A stretch of DNA of 64,000 nucleotides from CBDFMR01 sp965249765 (GTDB lineage Bacteria > Bacteroidota > Bacteroidia > Chitinophagales > Saprospiraceae). This document shows positions 25,821 through 34,026 of the stretch, in pieces; the first letter of the stretch is position 1, and the number at the start of each line of letters is the position of its first letter. The notes under the pieces were generated by a model that worked only from the letters and a program-made list of their open reading frames with translations, ran no database searches and was not told where the DNA came from. The translations under genes and the position numbers were made by a program. The stretch lies in assembly GCA_965249765.1 (NCBI GenBank), contig CBDFMR010000004.1:346443-410442 (forward strand), in the 5' to 3' direction.

Positions 25821-27392
25821 TTGTTAAAAAATAGACAAGTAATGGCCTACAAACCTACACGAATGGAGAAAATTAGACAGATCATGAAGTTTTATAATCA
25901 AGGAGTCCCTTTGAAGAAGATTAGTCGACTTGTGGGGGTGTCACGTAATACTGTTCGGGGCTACGTTCGCAAGATCATAGCGGCTCAAATAGATTTAGAT
26001 ACTGAAGAAGAAGCCTTGATAAAACAAGTGGCTTATGGATCCAGTCGATCCGAAGATAATCATCGTGAAGTGGAATTTGCTGCACGACTACCAAAATTGG
26101 TTGATGAGCTTAGTCGAGTTGGAGTGACCTTACATTTACTTTGGGAAGAATATAAGCTGGAGTCTGCGGATGGTTTTTGCTACAGCCGATTTTGCAAAAA
26201 AGTAAAATCTTACAAGGCCCGTCAAGATGTAACCCTTCGTCTGGAGCATAAAGCGGCAGATGTTTTAAGTGTTGATTATGCAGGCAAAAAAACAAGTTGG
26301 GTTGACAAGAAGACAGGGGAAATAATCTATTCAGAAGTACTGGTGTGTACGATGCCATATTCTGGTTATATGTTTGCCGTGGCTGTGGCCAGTCAGCGTC
26401 AAGAGGATTTTATCCAGGGCATTAATCAAGCCTTGCTCTTTATTGGCGGTGTACCTAAAGTACTTTTGAGTGATAATCTAAAGAGCTTTGTTACCCGAGC
26501 AGATCGATATGAGCCCAAATTTTCGGAACTGTGTATTCAGCTTTCCTCTCACTATGGCATAGAATTAAATGCCACACGTGCTGGTCGTCCAAAAGATAAA
26601 GCACACGTCGAACGTCATGTAAATATTCTATATAATCAAGTATATGGGCCGTTGCGTAATGATATTTTCCATAGTATAGAACAAATTAATCTAGCCTTTA
26701 TTGATCGGCTAGAAACAATTAATAAAAAACCATATCAAGGAAAGTCGTTTAGTAGACATGACTTATTTGTTCGCGACGAAAAGCCACATTTGAAGAAACT
26801 TCCGAGCGAATTATTTGAAATAAAGAAGTCTACTCGTGGTAAAGTGCAGCGAAATTATCATGTGATCTTAGGCGAAGACAAGCATCAATACAGCGTGCCG
26901 TATATCCATGTAGGTCAGACAACAGACATCGTCTATACAAGCAAAACTGTCGAAGTATATCTAGGAACCGAGCGTATTGCCGTGCACAAGCGGGATAGGC
27001 GAAAGCATGCCTACTCAACCTTATCGATCCATATGCCAGAAAAGCATATCAAATATTGGGAGCAAAAAGGATGGGATGCAACGTATTTTAAGTCTCAGGC
27101 ACAGCGCATCGGAGAAAACACAGTATGGGCAATTACGGCCATTCTTCAGAGCAAAGTATTTATAGAGCAAACATACAATGCTTGCTTAGGCGTATTGCGG
27201 TTAGCGAAGACATACACTCCTGAGCGATTAGAAAATGCTTGCAGGAAGGCCAAAACAACCCATCGGGTTAGTTATGGAATACTGAAAAATATACTCAAAA
27301 ACAATATGGACAAAATTCCCGACAAGAATCCTACCGATTTATTTAGCATCCCACGTCACGACAATATTCGGGGTGCCAGTAATTATTCTTAA
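25821..27392 (+). CDS. istA: IS21-family transposase IstA
   Basis: 523 residues. N-terminal HTH (KKISRLVGVSRNTVRGYVRK, about residues 28-50) and rve integrase core starting near residue 145 with the first catalytic Asp in VLSVDYAGKKTSW, the second in PKVLLSDNLKSFV and the Glu in KDKAHVERHVN. A C-terminal beta domain follows. It performs the DNA cutting and joining together with IstB. Confidence 0.93.
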   Translation: MLKNRQVMAYKPTRMEKIRQIMKFYNQGVPLKKISRLVGVSRNTVRGYVRKIIAAQIDLDTEEEALIKQVAYGSSRSEDNHREVEFAARLPKLVDELSRVGVTLHLLWEEYKLESADGFCYSRFCKKVKSYKARQDVTLRLEHKAADVLSVDYAGKKTSWVDKKTGEIIYSEVLVCTMPYSGYMFAVAVASQRQEDFIQGINQALLFIGGVPKVLLSDNLKSFVTRADRYEPKFSELCIQLSSHYGIELNATRAGRPKDKAHVERHVNILYNQVYGPLRNDIFHSIEQINLAFIDRLETINKKPYQGKSFSRHDLFVRDEKPHLKKLPSELFEIKKSTRGKVQRNYHVILGEDKHQYSVPYIHVGQTTDIVYTSKTVEVYLGTERIAVHKRDRRKHAYSTLSIHMPEKHIKYWEQKGWDATYFKSQAQRIGENTVWAITAILQSKVFIEQTYNACLGVLRLAKTYTPERLENACRKAKTTHRVSYGILKNILKNNMDKIPDKNPTDLFSIPRHDNIRGASNYS

Positions 27393-27415
27393 ACCAAATC
27401 TAAATAATTAAACAA

Positions 27416-28141
27416 ATGAATGTACAAGCAACCTTGCAGTGTATGCAAAAAATGAAACTCGATGGGATGGCATCATCTTATGAAGCTATCATCGACCTAC
27501 CTGCTGACAAGCAACCCGACACCAATGACTGTATTGCAACCCTAATAGATGCAGAACTACAAAGCCGAGCACATAAGCGAACGAACATGTTAATTAGACT
27601 CAGCAAACTGAGATACAAAGCATCGTTGCATGACATTATTTACAAAAAAGAAAGAAGTCTAGACAAAAGGGTTGTTGCAAAACTCGCGGATTGTTCTTTT
27701 ATCGAACGTGCAGAAAATATTTTTATCACTGGCGCAACTGGATGCGGAAAATCATTCCTTGCTTGTGCCCTTGGACATCAAGCTTGTTTGCTGGGTCATC
27801 GTACGCTCTATTTTAATATGAACAGGTTGTGCGAGCAAATCGCCGTCGCCAAAGTAGATGGAACCTACTTAAAATGGATAAATAGATTGCAAAAAGCCCA
27901 ATTAATAATCTTGGACGACTTTGGACTTCAACCACTGGATCATCAAGTCAAACTCGCTATTCTTCAAATACTAGAAGATCGATATGGCAAAGCCTCAACT
28001 ATTATTGCATCGCAATTGCCTGTCAAGAATTGGTTCGATTACATTAACGAACCAACCATAGCAGATGCGATTATGGATCGACTAACTGCCAAGTCATCCA
28101 AAATTGAATTATCAGGAAAAAGCCTAAGAAAAAGTTCTTAG
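27416..28141 (+). CDS. istB: IS21-family helper ATPase IstB
   Basis: 241 residues of the DnaC-like AAA+ family. Walker A is GATGCGKSFLA (about residue 103-113) and Walker B is LIILDDFGL. The C-terminus ends SGKSLRKSS. It starts 24 bp after istA. Its last 65 bp are copied in the tandem duplication that follows. Confidence 0.93.
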   Translation: MNVQATLQCMQKMKLDGMASSYEAIIDLPADKQPDTNDCIATLIDAELQSRAHKRTNMLIRLSKLRYKASLHDIIYKKERSLDKRVVAKLADCSFIERAENIFITGATGCGKSFLACALGHQACLLGHRTLYFNMNRLCEQIAVAKVDGTYLKWINRLQKAQLIILDDFGLQPLDHQVKLAILQILEDRYGKASTIIASQLPVKNWFDYINEPTIADAIMDRLTAKSSKIELSGKSLRKSS

Positions 28142-28378
28142 AATCGATTTAGTAACTTTGAATTCCACCGACTTCATTTAGGGGGTCAACTTGGGAGAAT
28201 GGAGGGGTCAATGGTGGGAGAATATACATCGACTAACTGCCAAGTCATCCAAAATTGAATTATCAGGAAAAAGCCTAAGAAAAAGTTCTTAGAATCGATT
28301 TAGTAACTTTGAATTCCACCGACTTCATTTAGGGGGTCAACTTGGGAGAATGGAGGGGTCAATGGTGGGAGAATATAC
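28077..28378 (+). repeat. Tandem duplication of the IS21 right end (2 x 151 bp)
   Basis: 28077-28227 and 28228-28378 are the same sequence: the end of istB, its stop, 75 bp of spacer and the terminal repeats down to GAATATAC. The outer copy is followed by the target duplication, so the duplication arose within or with the element. Confidence 0.85.
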
Positions 28379-28384
28379 ACCTAA

Positions 28385-28593
28385 ACGTGAATTAGGGACT
28401 TTTTACTTCTCGTACCAGAATGACGCTGGGACTTGTCCACCGAAATGAACAGAGATACCATTAAATAAACCGGTCTCTGATAGAGCCAATTCTAAGATAA
28501 GATGTATTCACGTTAGCGAGGGAAATTAATTTGCTGTGGAGAGTTTTATAGCTTGCTTTCTAAAATTTGGAACTGCAAATCTGGGGAATGGTG
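28385..28593. other. Non-coding stretch, probably outer leader of the IS110 element
   Basis: No reading frame is visible. It begins with the second half of the split hairpin (TTAGGGAC then TTTTT) and contains TTCACGTTAGCG at about 28508, an attC-like core. It joins the 25573-25691 segment if IS21 is removed. Confidence 0.35.
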
Positions 28594-28728
28594 TAGAACG
28601 GTTGGCGCTACATAACGGTGCAGTTCCAAACTAGTATTTGTTTTTCGAAGGTAAGAATAGTTTTGTTCAGTTTGAACTGATAAACCGAAGAGTAAACCTG
28701 CACTGGGGTGTAGCGCGTGTTAGCAACA
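28594..28728 (-). other. attC-like site 10
   Basis: 135-bp site: TAGAACGGTTGGCGCTACA on the left and TGTAGCGCGTGTTAGC on the right (GGCGCTACA pairs with TGTAGCGC), inner arms GGTGCAG/CTGCAC. Confidence 0.7.
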
Positions 28729-28729
28729 T

Positions 28730-29404
28730 CTATTCTTCGAATTCTTTTTCCAAGGTTTCCATAATTTCTTTTCGCCTTATTTCAAGTTCACGTTCCTCTT
28801 TGGCCTTGTTTCGATCTTTTAAATAATCTCTGTTTAGCGATTTCTCTGGATTCTTTTTAATCTCTTGTTGTTTCTGCCATTCTCTTATAGGTCTGAATTC
28901 AACCATGTCATCAGGTAAATAATTAATAATAATATTTGTGATTTCTAATGCGGTTGAGTCGAAAGTTTGATAATAGGTTAATAGTTTATTTCCCAGGGAA
29001 TCTCCAGTAGCCCTTACAATTACGCTTTCAAGTCCAATGGACGACCAACAACTACAGTCCTTTTTAATTGTGTCCTCTGAAAGAGAATTTAAAATCAATC
29101 GAATTGAATCTATACTTTCATTTCTCATAGTTAAACGGATTGTATCCAGCATGTGAACAGTATTCTCGGTAATCCAGTAATTTTTACCTAAAGTATCAGA
29201 TTCAAAATTAATGTTAGATACATGGAACTTTCGATATACTTGAGCCGTGAGTTTCCTGCCTTCAATTGAAATGATTTTTTTGCCAGAGTAACCAACTCGA
29301 GGGGCTGGAAACTTGTGATAAGTAAACTTAAATTCTTCATTGTCCTGAGAAAATCCATTCAAGACAATAAATATTAATAGTATTCCAGTGACGTACTTCA
29401 TCAA
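28730..29404 (-). CDS. Secreted protein of unknown function (224 aa)
   Basis: A signal peptide (ILLIFIVLNGFSQ, cleavage near residue 20) is followed by a domain with several paired Thr/Ser strands and a Cys pair (CSCW) near residue 120. The last ~55 residues are strongly charged and helical (KDRNKAKEERELEIRRKE), likely a coiled coil. No family recognised. Single-gene cassette. Confidence 0.65.
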   Translation of the reverse strand: MMKYVTGILLIFIVLNGFSQDNEEFKFTYHKFPAPRVGYSGKKIISIEGRKLTAQVYRKFHVSNINFESDTLGKNYWITENTVHMLDTIRLTMRNESIDSIRLILNSLSEDTIKKDCSCWSSIGLESVIVRATGDSLGNKLLTYYQTFDSTALEITNIIINYLPDDMVEFRPIREWQKQQEIKKNPEKSLNRDYLKDRNKAKEERELEIRRKEIMETLEKEFEE

Positions 29405-29409
29405 TTCTG

Positions 29410-29490
29410 ACTAACGTTTTTATAAATGTTTAATTGTCAACTAGTTACAATTTAGTATTTTCTCTCGAAAATCAACTTCATTAACGTTAG
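29410..29490 (-). other. attC-like site 11
   Basis: CTAACGTT at 29410 pairs with AACGTTAG at about 29483; loop about 65 bp. It directly follows the start of the 28730 gene and is separated from the next site by only ~40 bp. Confidence 0.45.
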
Positions 29491-29531
29491 CTTGGGAAGT
29501 CAGTTTCTCTCGGGAGACAGGATGAATTGTT

Positions 29532-29592
29532 GCTAACGTTCCGTGTATGGTGTCGTAGCATCCCGCAGGGTGCTATGCACTATACATTTTGT
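29532..29592 (-). other. attC-like site 12, interrupted by intron C
   Basis: GCTAACGTTCCGTGTATGG left; GTAGCATCCC/GGGTGCTATGC inner hairpin; CTATACATTTTGT right arm ending at the intron. Without the intron it reads TTTTGT|TGTGCG. Confidence 0.7.
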
Positions 29593-30190
29593 GTGTGCCC
29601 AGCATGGGCAGCTATCGCAAGATAGCTATATATTCTAGAGGGTGCAAGTCCCTTGTGCGCCAGAGTGATATTTGGAAGTACTAGTAAGCTGCAAGGGCGA
29701 TAGGGGTGACCCTTAGTCTGAAGGAAGCAGGACTACAAAGGTCGGACCTAACGAACAGGAACTAGATACAGAGGCTATTATAGCTGGGTAAGCAAGCACA
29801 ACTTTGTAAAGCCCAATGAATAACCAAAAGCTATTGTAGTAGATCTAGTAGGTGTCGACTGAAAGAATTTGCTCTTACCTGGGGAGATCTTAGAATGAGT
29901 TGATCATTATGAGAAGTCAGCCGAGGTCATAGTACCAAAAGTAACGAGTGAGGATTGCTAATACCATACCCTCGAAGGACTCACAACTTGGGAAGGACTG
30001 AACGAAGATCCGTTTGGAAATTCGATATGGAGTACATAAGTATAGCCATTTCTTAAAGTACAAACTACTCTAGAGTGGTGTAAAGAGCACCCTAGATTAT
30101 GGGACTTCGAACCGCCGTATACGAGAACCGTACGTACGGTGGTGTGAGAGGTGCACTGGCGATCATTCGGTCGTCAGCCACCTACTCGAT
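29593..30190 (+). mobile_element. Group II intron C (ORF-less, IIC-like, mosaic)
   Basis: 598 bp with the same ends and domain V as B and D. The first ~45 bp match B; from about base 50 to 165 it matches intron A (GGGTGCAAGTCCC, CCAGAGTGATATTTGG); after ACAAAGGTC it matches B again. This suggests recombination or gene conversion between copies. Confidence 0.82.
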
Positions 30191-30205
30191 TGTGCGTTCG
30201 TGCTT

Positions 30206-31000
30206 TTATTTGCCTGTTTTTACTTTTCGTTTAATAACCATTGTTGAACAAATCACCTTATTTTCAAGAACATCGTTTTCTTCTTCTTGCTTTCTAATAT
30301 AATTGGCAAAGAGCTCTTTCTTTTCATGATATTTGACAATCAGTTCTGTACATCTCATTTTAAGGTTTTTATAAATATAGTCATCTGAATTCTTTATTTC
30401 ATCCTTTTGAATTACGTCTTCATCTACAAGTTGAAATCCAGCAGATTCAATTTGTTGAATAATTGATTTTTGTTTTTGAATCAAAGGATGGTTGTAATCA
30501 CTATCATTTTCAATGTATCCATCATCAATTATAAAAACTCCATTATCATTAAGGCATTTTGACAAAGTTGTCAATGTTGAATAGTAATCGCCAAATACAG
30601 GACCAATAGCTCCGAGTATTATTATATCAAAACCGGATAAATCATTTGTTATGTCACGAATATCACCAGTTTCAAATTTGCATAAATGTTCAACTTTATA
30701 TTTAAGAGCTTTTTGTTGTGCATATTCAATAAATTCAGGGACAGCATCTATTCCAAGGCAATGGTATCCAAATTTTTGAGAAACTTTTATTGAAACAGCA
30801 CCTTTCCCACAACCCAAATCAAGGACTTTTAATTTGTCGGAGTTAGGAAATCGCTTGTCAATCAGTTTGATAATAATAGCTGGGTCAGCTCCAATCTCCC
30901 AAAGGTCTTGAAGAATATAAGGTAGATAAGGAAAAAGTTCTTTGTCAGAACCATCCATAGCAGTTACCACACTTTCTTCTATTGTCTTCATATTTTTCAT
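30206..31000 (-). CDS. SAM-dependent class I methyltransferase
   Basis: About 264 residues from ATG 31000 (the frame is open further upstream, but that part lies in the attC-like site). Motif I is LKVLDLGCGKGAVSIKVSQ, the acidic strand end follows in CLGIDAVPEF, and motif IV is IIILGAIGPVFG. The fold is a standard Rossmann methyltransferase; substrate unknown. A C-terminal helical part (KKELFANYIRKQEEEND) is present. Single-gene cassette between introns C and D. Confidence 0.82.
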   Translation of the reverse strand: MKNMKTIEESVVTAMDGSDKELFPYLPYILQDLWEIGADPAIIIKLIDKRFPNSDKLKVLDLGCGKGAVSIKVSQKFGYHCLGIDAVPEFIEYAQQKALKYKVEHLCKFETGDIRDITNDLSGFDIIILGAIGPVFGDYYSTLTTLSKCLNDNGVFIIDDGYIENDSDYNHPLIQKQKSIIQQIESAGFQLVDEDVIQKDEIKNSDDYIYKNLKMRCTELIVKYHEKKELFANYIRKQEEENDVLENKVICSTMVIKRKVKTGK

Positions 31001-31037
31001 TTCAGTATTCCTTATTGGAATGGTTCTTCTTGCATGA

Positions 31038-31100
31038 CGCACAACGCTTTGTGCAAACGATGTAGGCGCGTTTAGCGGCTATAGCCGTTTTGCACTTTGT
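31038..31100 (-). other. attC-like site 13, interrupted by intron D
   Basis: CGCACAACGCTTTGTGC left; inner arms GGCTATAGCC; GCACTTTGT right arm ending at the intron. Without the intron: TTTGT|TCTCGAC. Confidence 0.65.
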
Positions 31101-31698
31101 GTGTGCCCAGCATGGGCAGCTATCGCAAGATAGCTATATATTCTAGAGGGTGAAAGTCCCTTGTGCGCCAGTTTGACAACTGGAAGCATTAGTAAGCTGC
31201 AAGGGCGTAGGGGGTGACCCTTGGTCTGAAGGAAGCAGGACTACAAAGGTCGGACCTAACGAACAGGAACTAGATACAGAGGCTATTATAGCTGGGTAAG
31301 CAAGCACAACTTTGTAAAGCCCAATGAATAACCAAAAGCTATTGTAGTAGATCTAGTAGGTGTCGACTGAAAGAATTTGCTCTTACCTGGGGAGATCTTA
31401 GAATGAGTTGATCATTATGAGAAGTCAGCCGAGGTCATAGTACCAAAAGTAACGAGTGAGGATTGCTAATACCATACCCTCGAAGGACTCACAACTTGGG
31501 AAGGACTGAACGAAGATCCGTTTGGAAATTCGATATGGAGTACATAAGTATAGCCATTTCTTAAAGTACAAACTACTCTAGAGTGGTGTAAAGAGCACCC
31601 TAGATTATGGGACTTCGAACCGCCGTATACGAGAACCGTACGTACGGTGGTGTGAGAGGTGCACTGGCGATCATTCGGTCGTCAGCCACCTACTCGAT
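31101..31698 (+). mobile_element. Group II intron D (ORF-less, IIC-like)
   Basis: 598 bp, by eye identical to intron B along its whole length. Same antisense orientation to cassette genes. The identity implies recent spread or gene conversion. Confidence 0.85.
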
Positions 31699-31740
31699 TC
31701 TCGACTGTATTTATTTTTCATTTCTTGCTCAAATCTTAAA

Positions 31741-32499
31741 TTAATTCCTAACCCATAAAACTCCTAATGAATCTCTAACAGCGATTAAACCATTTTTAGG
31801 ATGGAAATAAACTTTTTCTTTCCGTACAAGTCCATTGGCATTATTATTTTCATTACTGTAAAGTTCAGTATAGTTTGTATTATTGAGGGTTACATTATTA
31901 TGATACCTTGCATAGGTTGTATCAGGTAGTATTGGTTCGTCAAAGTAGTTTTCAACATCTATCTGAAATATTACTTGTCTCGTATTTTCATATACTGACC
32001 AAATAGTAAATCCAGATACAACCTCTTCACTAGCATTAGTGCTATCTATTCCAAAATTTAGTCCTGTGTTAACTACCAGTCTAAGTGAAAATCTATCAGA
32101 TCTTAATTCAATAAGAGCTTCTTCATTTTCAAGGCAATAATTTACACAATTTGGAGTATTAAATCCTGTCGAAATCACAGCTGTGCCTGTATTAAACTCT
32201 CGTTTTTGAATTATTCCAATTGTTAAGTTTCCGTTGGAACTTACAAAGGTTAACTCTGAACCTAGAAAATTACAAAAATCAACAAAGTCTGATTTGATAT
32301 TATCTGAAAGGCTTTTAGATCCTATGTGGATAACTTCGCAACCCTGATTTATGAATGCGGATTCACATGATTCGTTCGATTCATTAATAGTTATCTCATT
32401 CAAACAAATCTCTTGAATCACCTCTTTTATAAGATTATCATCATTTTTGCAACATATTAAGGTGAATGGCAACAGTAAGGTTAAAATGTATTTTTTCAT
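31741..32499 (-). CDS. Lipoprotein of unknown function (252 aa)
   Basis: Signal peptide with lipobox (LLLPFTLICCKND, Cys at about 16-17). The mature protein has several Cys (ICLNE, CESAF, GCEVI, CVNYC) that could form disulfides and a C-terminal strand region (EKVYFHPKNGLIAVRDSLG). No family recognised. Single-gene cassette. Confidence 0.65.
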   Translation of the reverse strand: MKKYILTLLLPFTLICCKNDDNLIKEVIQEICLNEITINESNESCESAFINQGCEVIHIGSKSLSDNIKSDFVDFCNFLGSELTFVSSNGNLTIGIIQKREFNTGTAVISTGFNTPNCVNYCLENEEALIELRSDRFSLRLVVNTGLNFGIDSTNASEEVVSGFTIWSVYENTRQVIFQIDVENYFDEPILPDTTYARYHNNVTLNNTNYTELYSNENNNANGLVRKEKVYFHPKNGLIAVRDSLGVLWVRN

Positions 32500-32549
32500 A
32501 AGCTATTTTTTTATTTTCTGTATAAATTCTTAGTTCATTTTTTATAGTC

Positions 32550-32603
32550 GAGAACGTTTTGAATAAGCCCTCGTTTTAATGGGGCTTATTTTTTGTTAGT
32601 GGT
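32550..32603 (-). other. attC-like site 14
   Basis: GAGAACGTTTTGAATAAGCC left; GGGGCTTATTTTTTGTTAG right; AATAAGCCC pairs with GGGCTTATT. The 3' end of the amidohydrolase gene is inside the site. Confidence 0.7.
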
Positions 32604-33947
32604 CGTTTTAATTCTTTCTTGAATGACTCCTTCGTTAATCACAGTGTTAATGGGGAGGGTGTTTTTAATACTTACTAAAGGATTATCATCTAACAGGATC
32701 ATATCAGCAACTTTCCCTGTTTCAATTGTACCTAAATCGTCGAGGACATCAAGCATCTTTGCAGCATTATATGTTCCCATTTTAATAATGTCAATTGGTT
32801 TGATGCCTCCCATTTCCATTAGTTGCATCTCTTCATGAAGGCTATATCCATGAAAAATATAGTCATTTCCAGTATCCGTTCCTAACACCATATTTACACC
32901 ATTTTCATAGAGTGTCTTGATGTCATCCACCTGAAAAGAAATGATGCTTTCCAAGTTTGGATTCTCTAATCCGTACTCCGTTCTAAAAAAGTCAAGATTA
33001 TCTCTTGCTCTTTGAATTTCGATTGAATCAGTTAAGCTAGTAATTTCACTACCATAAATATTTCGGATATCATTTTGTTCAATCCATTCAGGATGAAGAG
33101 GATACATGAAGCTCTTATCAATCATCAAAGTCGTGACCCAAGAAATATCATTCTGATAAATGGAATTGATAAGCTCCCTGTCCCGATCAAAATCCAAATT
33201 GACTCCTGTAAAATGTAGTATGTTATCTATTCCTGCTTCAATTGCCATGGACAATTCAACATTATCACTTACATGTACAAAGACTTTTGTGTTATTTTTA
33301 GCTGCTTCCCTGACTACTTTATTTACAAATTCCTGAGGCATTCTGGGAACTGAGGGAGGCATTGGCCCATCTTCGATTGTAAGTTTTATCCCTTTCATAG
33401 GAAATCGCACCACCTCCCTTACCAGTTTTTCAATTTGGAGCGTATCCTTTAAATAATAAAATGTTTCACCCTCAACCCAATTACTGGAGGCATATGTCCT
33501 TACAGGATGACTTCCCTTCACAATAAAATGTTGAGAGGTATGAAAAACTCTAGGCGCAGCAAGCGAGTCAGATTCTCCCATGTCTCTCATCTTGGCAAAA
33601 TATTCATTGGTACATGTGCTGCCACCTGGGACAAATATTGATGTTACACCAAAATGAATGAATTTTGGAAAGTCCTTTTCAAAGTTATTTGTATGAGCAT
33701 GACAATCGAAAAGGCCTGGTATCAGATATTTACCAGTTCCATCAAGGAGATTGTTTTTCTGCGTTATTTCGTTTTTATCAATTGCTGAAACTCTACCACC
33801 TTCAATATATATATTAACATTGTTTTGGATTTTAGAACCGGTACCGTCAATAAGGTTGACGTTCGAAATAATGAGATCAAATTCCTGAGTTTTAATTGTG
33901 CTACACCCAAGGAGCCCAAGAGAAAATATGAGTAAAAGTCTATTCAT
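32586..33947 (-). CDS. Amidohydrolase-family lipoprotein
   Basis: 454 residues from ATG 33947; a longer frame upstream would run into the intron and is rejected because the ATG is followed by a lipoprotein signal (LLLIFSLGLLGCSTI). The metal site begins with the HxH motif LIPGLFDCHAHTNN; later ligands are suggested by VFVHVSDN, NILHFTGVN and the Asp in VLGTDTGND. The C-terminal GTIETGKVADMILLDDNPL is the usual return to the beta-sandwich domain. Likely a periplasmic hydrolase of cyclic amides, peptides or similar; substrate unknown. Its last codons lie in attC-like site 14. Confidence 0.85.
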   Translation of the reverse strand: MNRLLLIFSLGLLGCSTIKTQEFDLIISNVNLIDGTGSKIQNNVNIYIEGGRVSAIDKNEITQKNNLLDGTGKYLIPGLFDCHAHTNNFEKDFPKFIHFGVTSIFVPGGSTCTNEYFAKMRDMGESDSLAAPRVFHTSQHFIVKGSHPVRTYASSNWVEGETFYYLKDTLQIEKLVREVVRFPMKGIKLTIEDGPMPPSVPRMPQEFVNKVVREAAKNNTKVFVHVSDNVELSMAIEAGIDNILHFTGVNLDFDRDRELINSIYQNDISWVTTLMIDKSFMYPLHPEWIEQNDIRNIYGSEITSLTDSIEIQRARDNLDFFRTEYGLENPNLESIISFQVDDIKTLYENGVNMVLGTDTGNDYIFHGYSLHEEMQLMEMGGIKPIDIIKMGTYNAAKMLDVLDDLGTIETGKVADMILLDDNPLVSIKNTLPINTVINEGVIQERIKTTTNKK

Positions 33948-33963
33948 GTTTTTTGCGGTATGG

Positions 33964-34026
33964 CCACTAACACGGATAATTATAAGCGGAGTATGACCAA
34001 AGGGAATATTCCGTCTTATATATTGT
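33964..34026 (-). other. attC-like site 15, interrupted by intron E
   Basis: CACTAACACGGATAATTATA left; inner TATAAGCGGA/TCCGTCTTATA; TATATTGT right arm ending at the intron. Without the intron: ATTGT|TGTGCTG. Confidence 0.68.

Larger units (their letters stand above)
25692..28379 (+). mobile_element. IS21-family element with 5-bp target duplication
   Basis: Ends TGTCTATTCTCCC and (reverse) TGTATATTCTCCC, followed by repeated CTGACCCCC/TTGACCCCC motifs at both ends as usual for IS21. CCTAA flanks it on both sides (25687-25691 and 28380-28384). It carries istA and istB. Its right 151 bp are tandemly duplicated. Confidence 0.88.
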
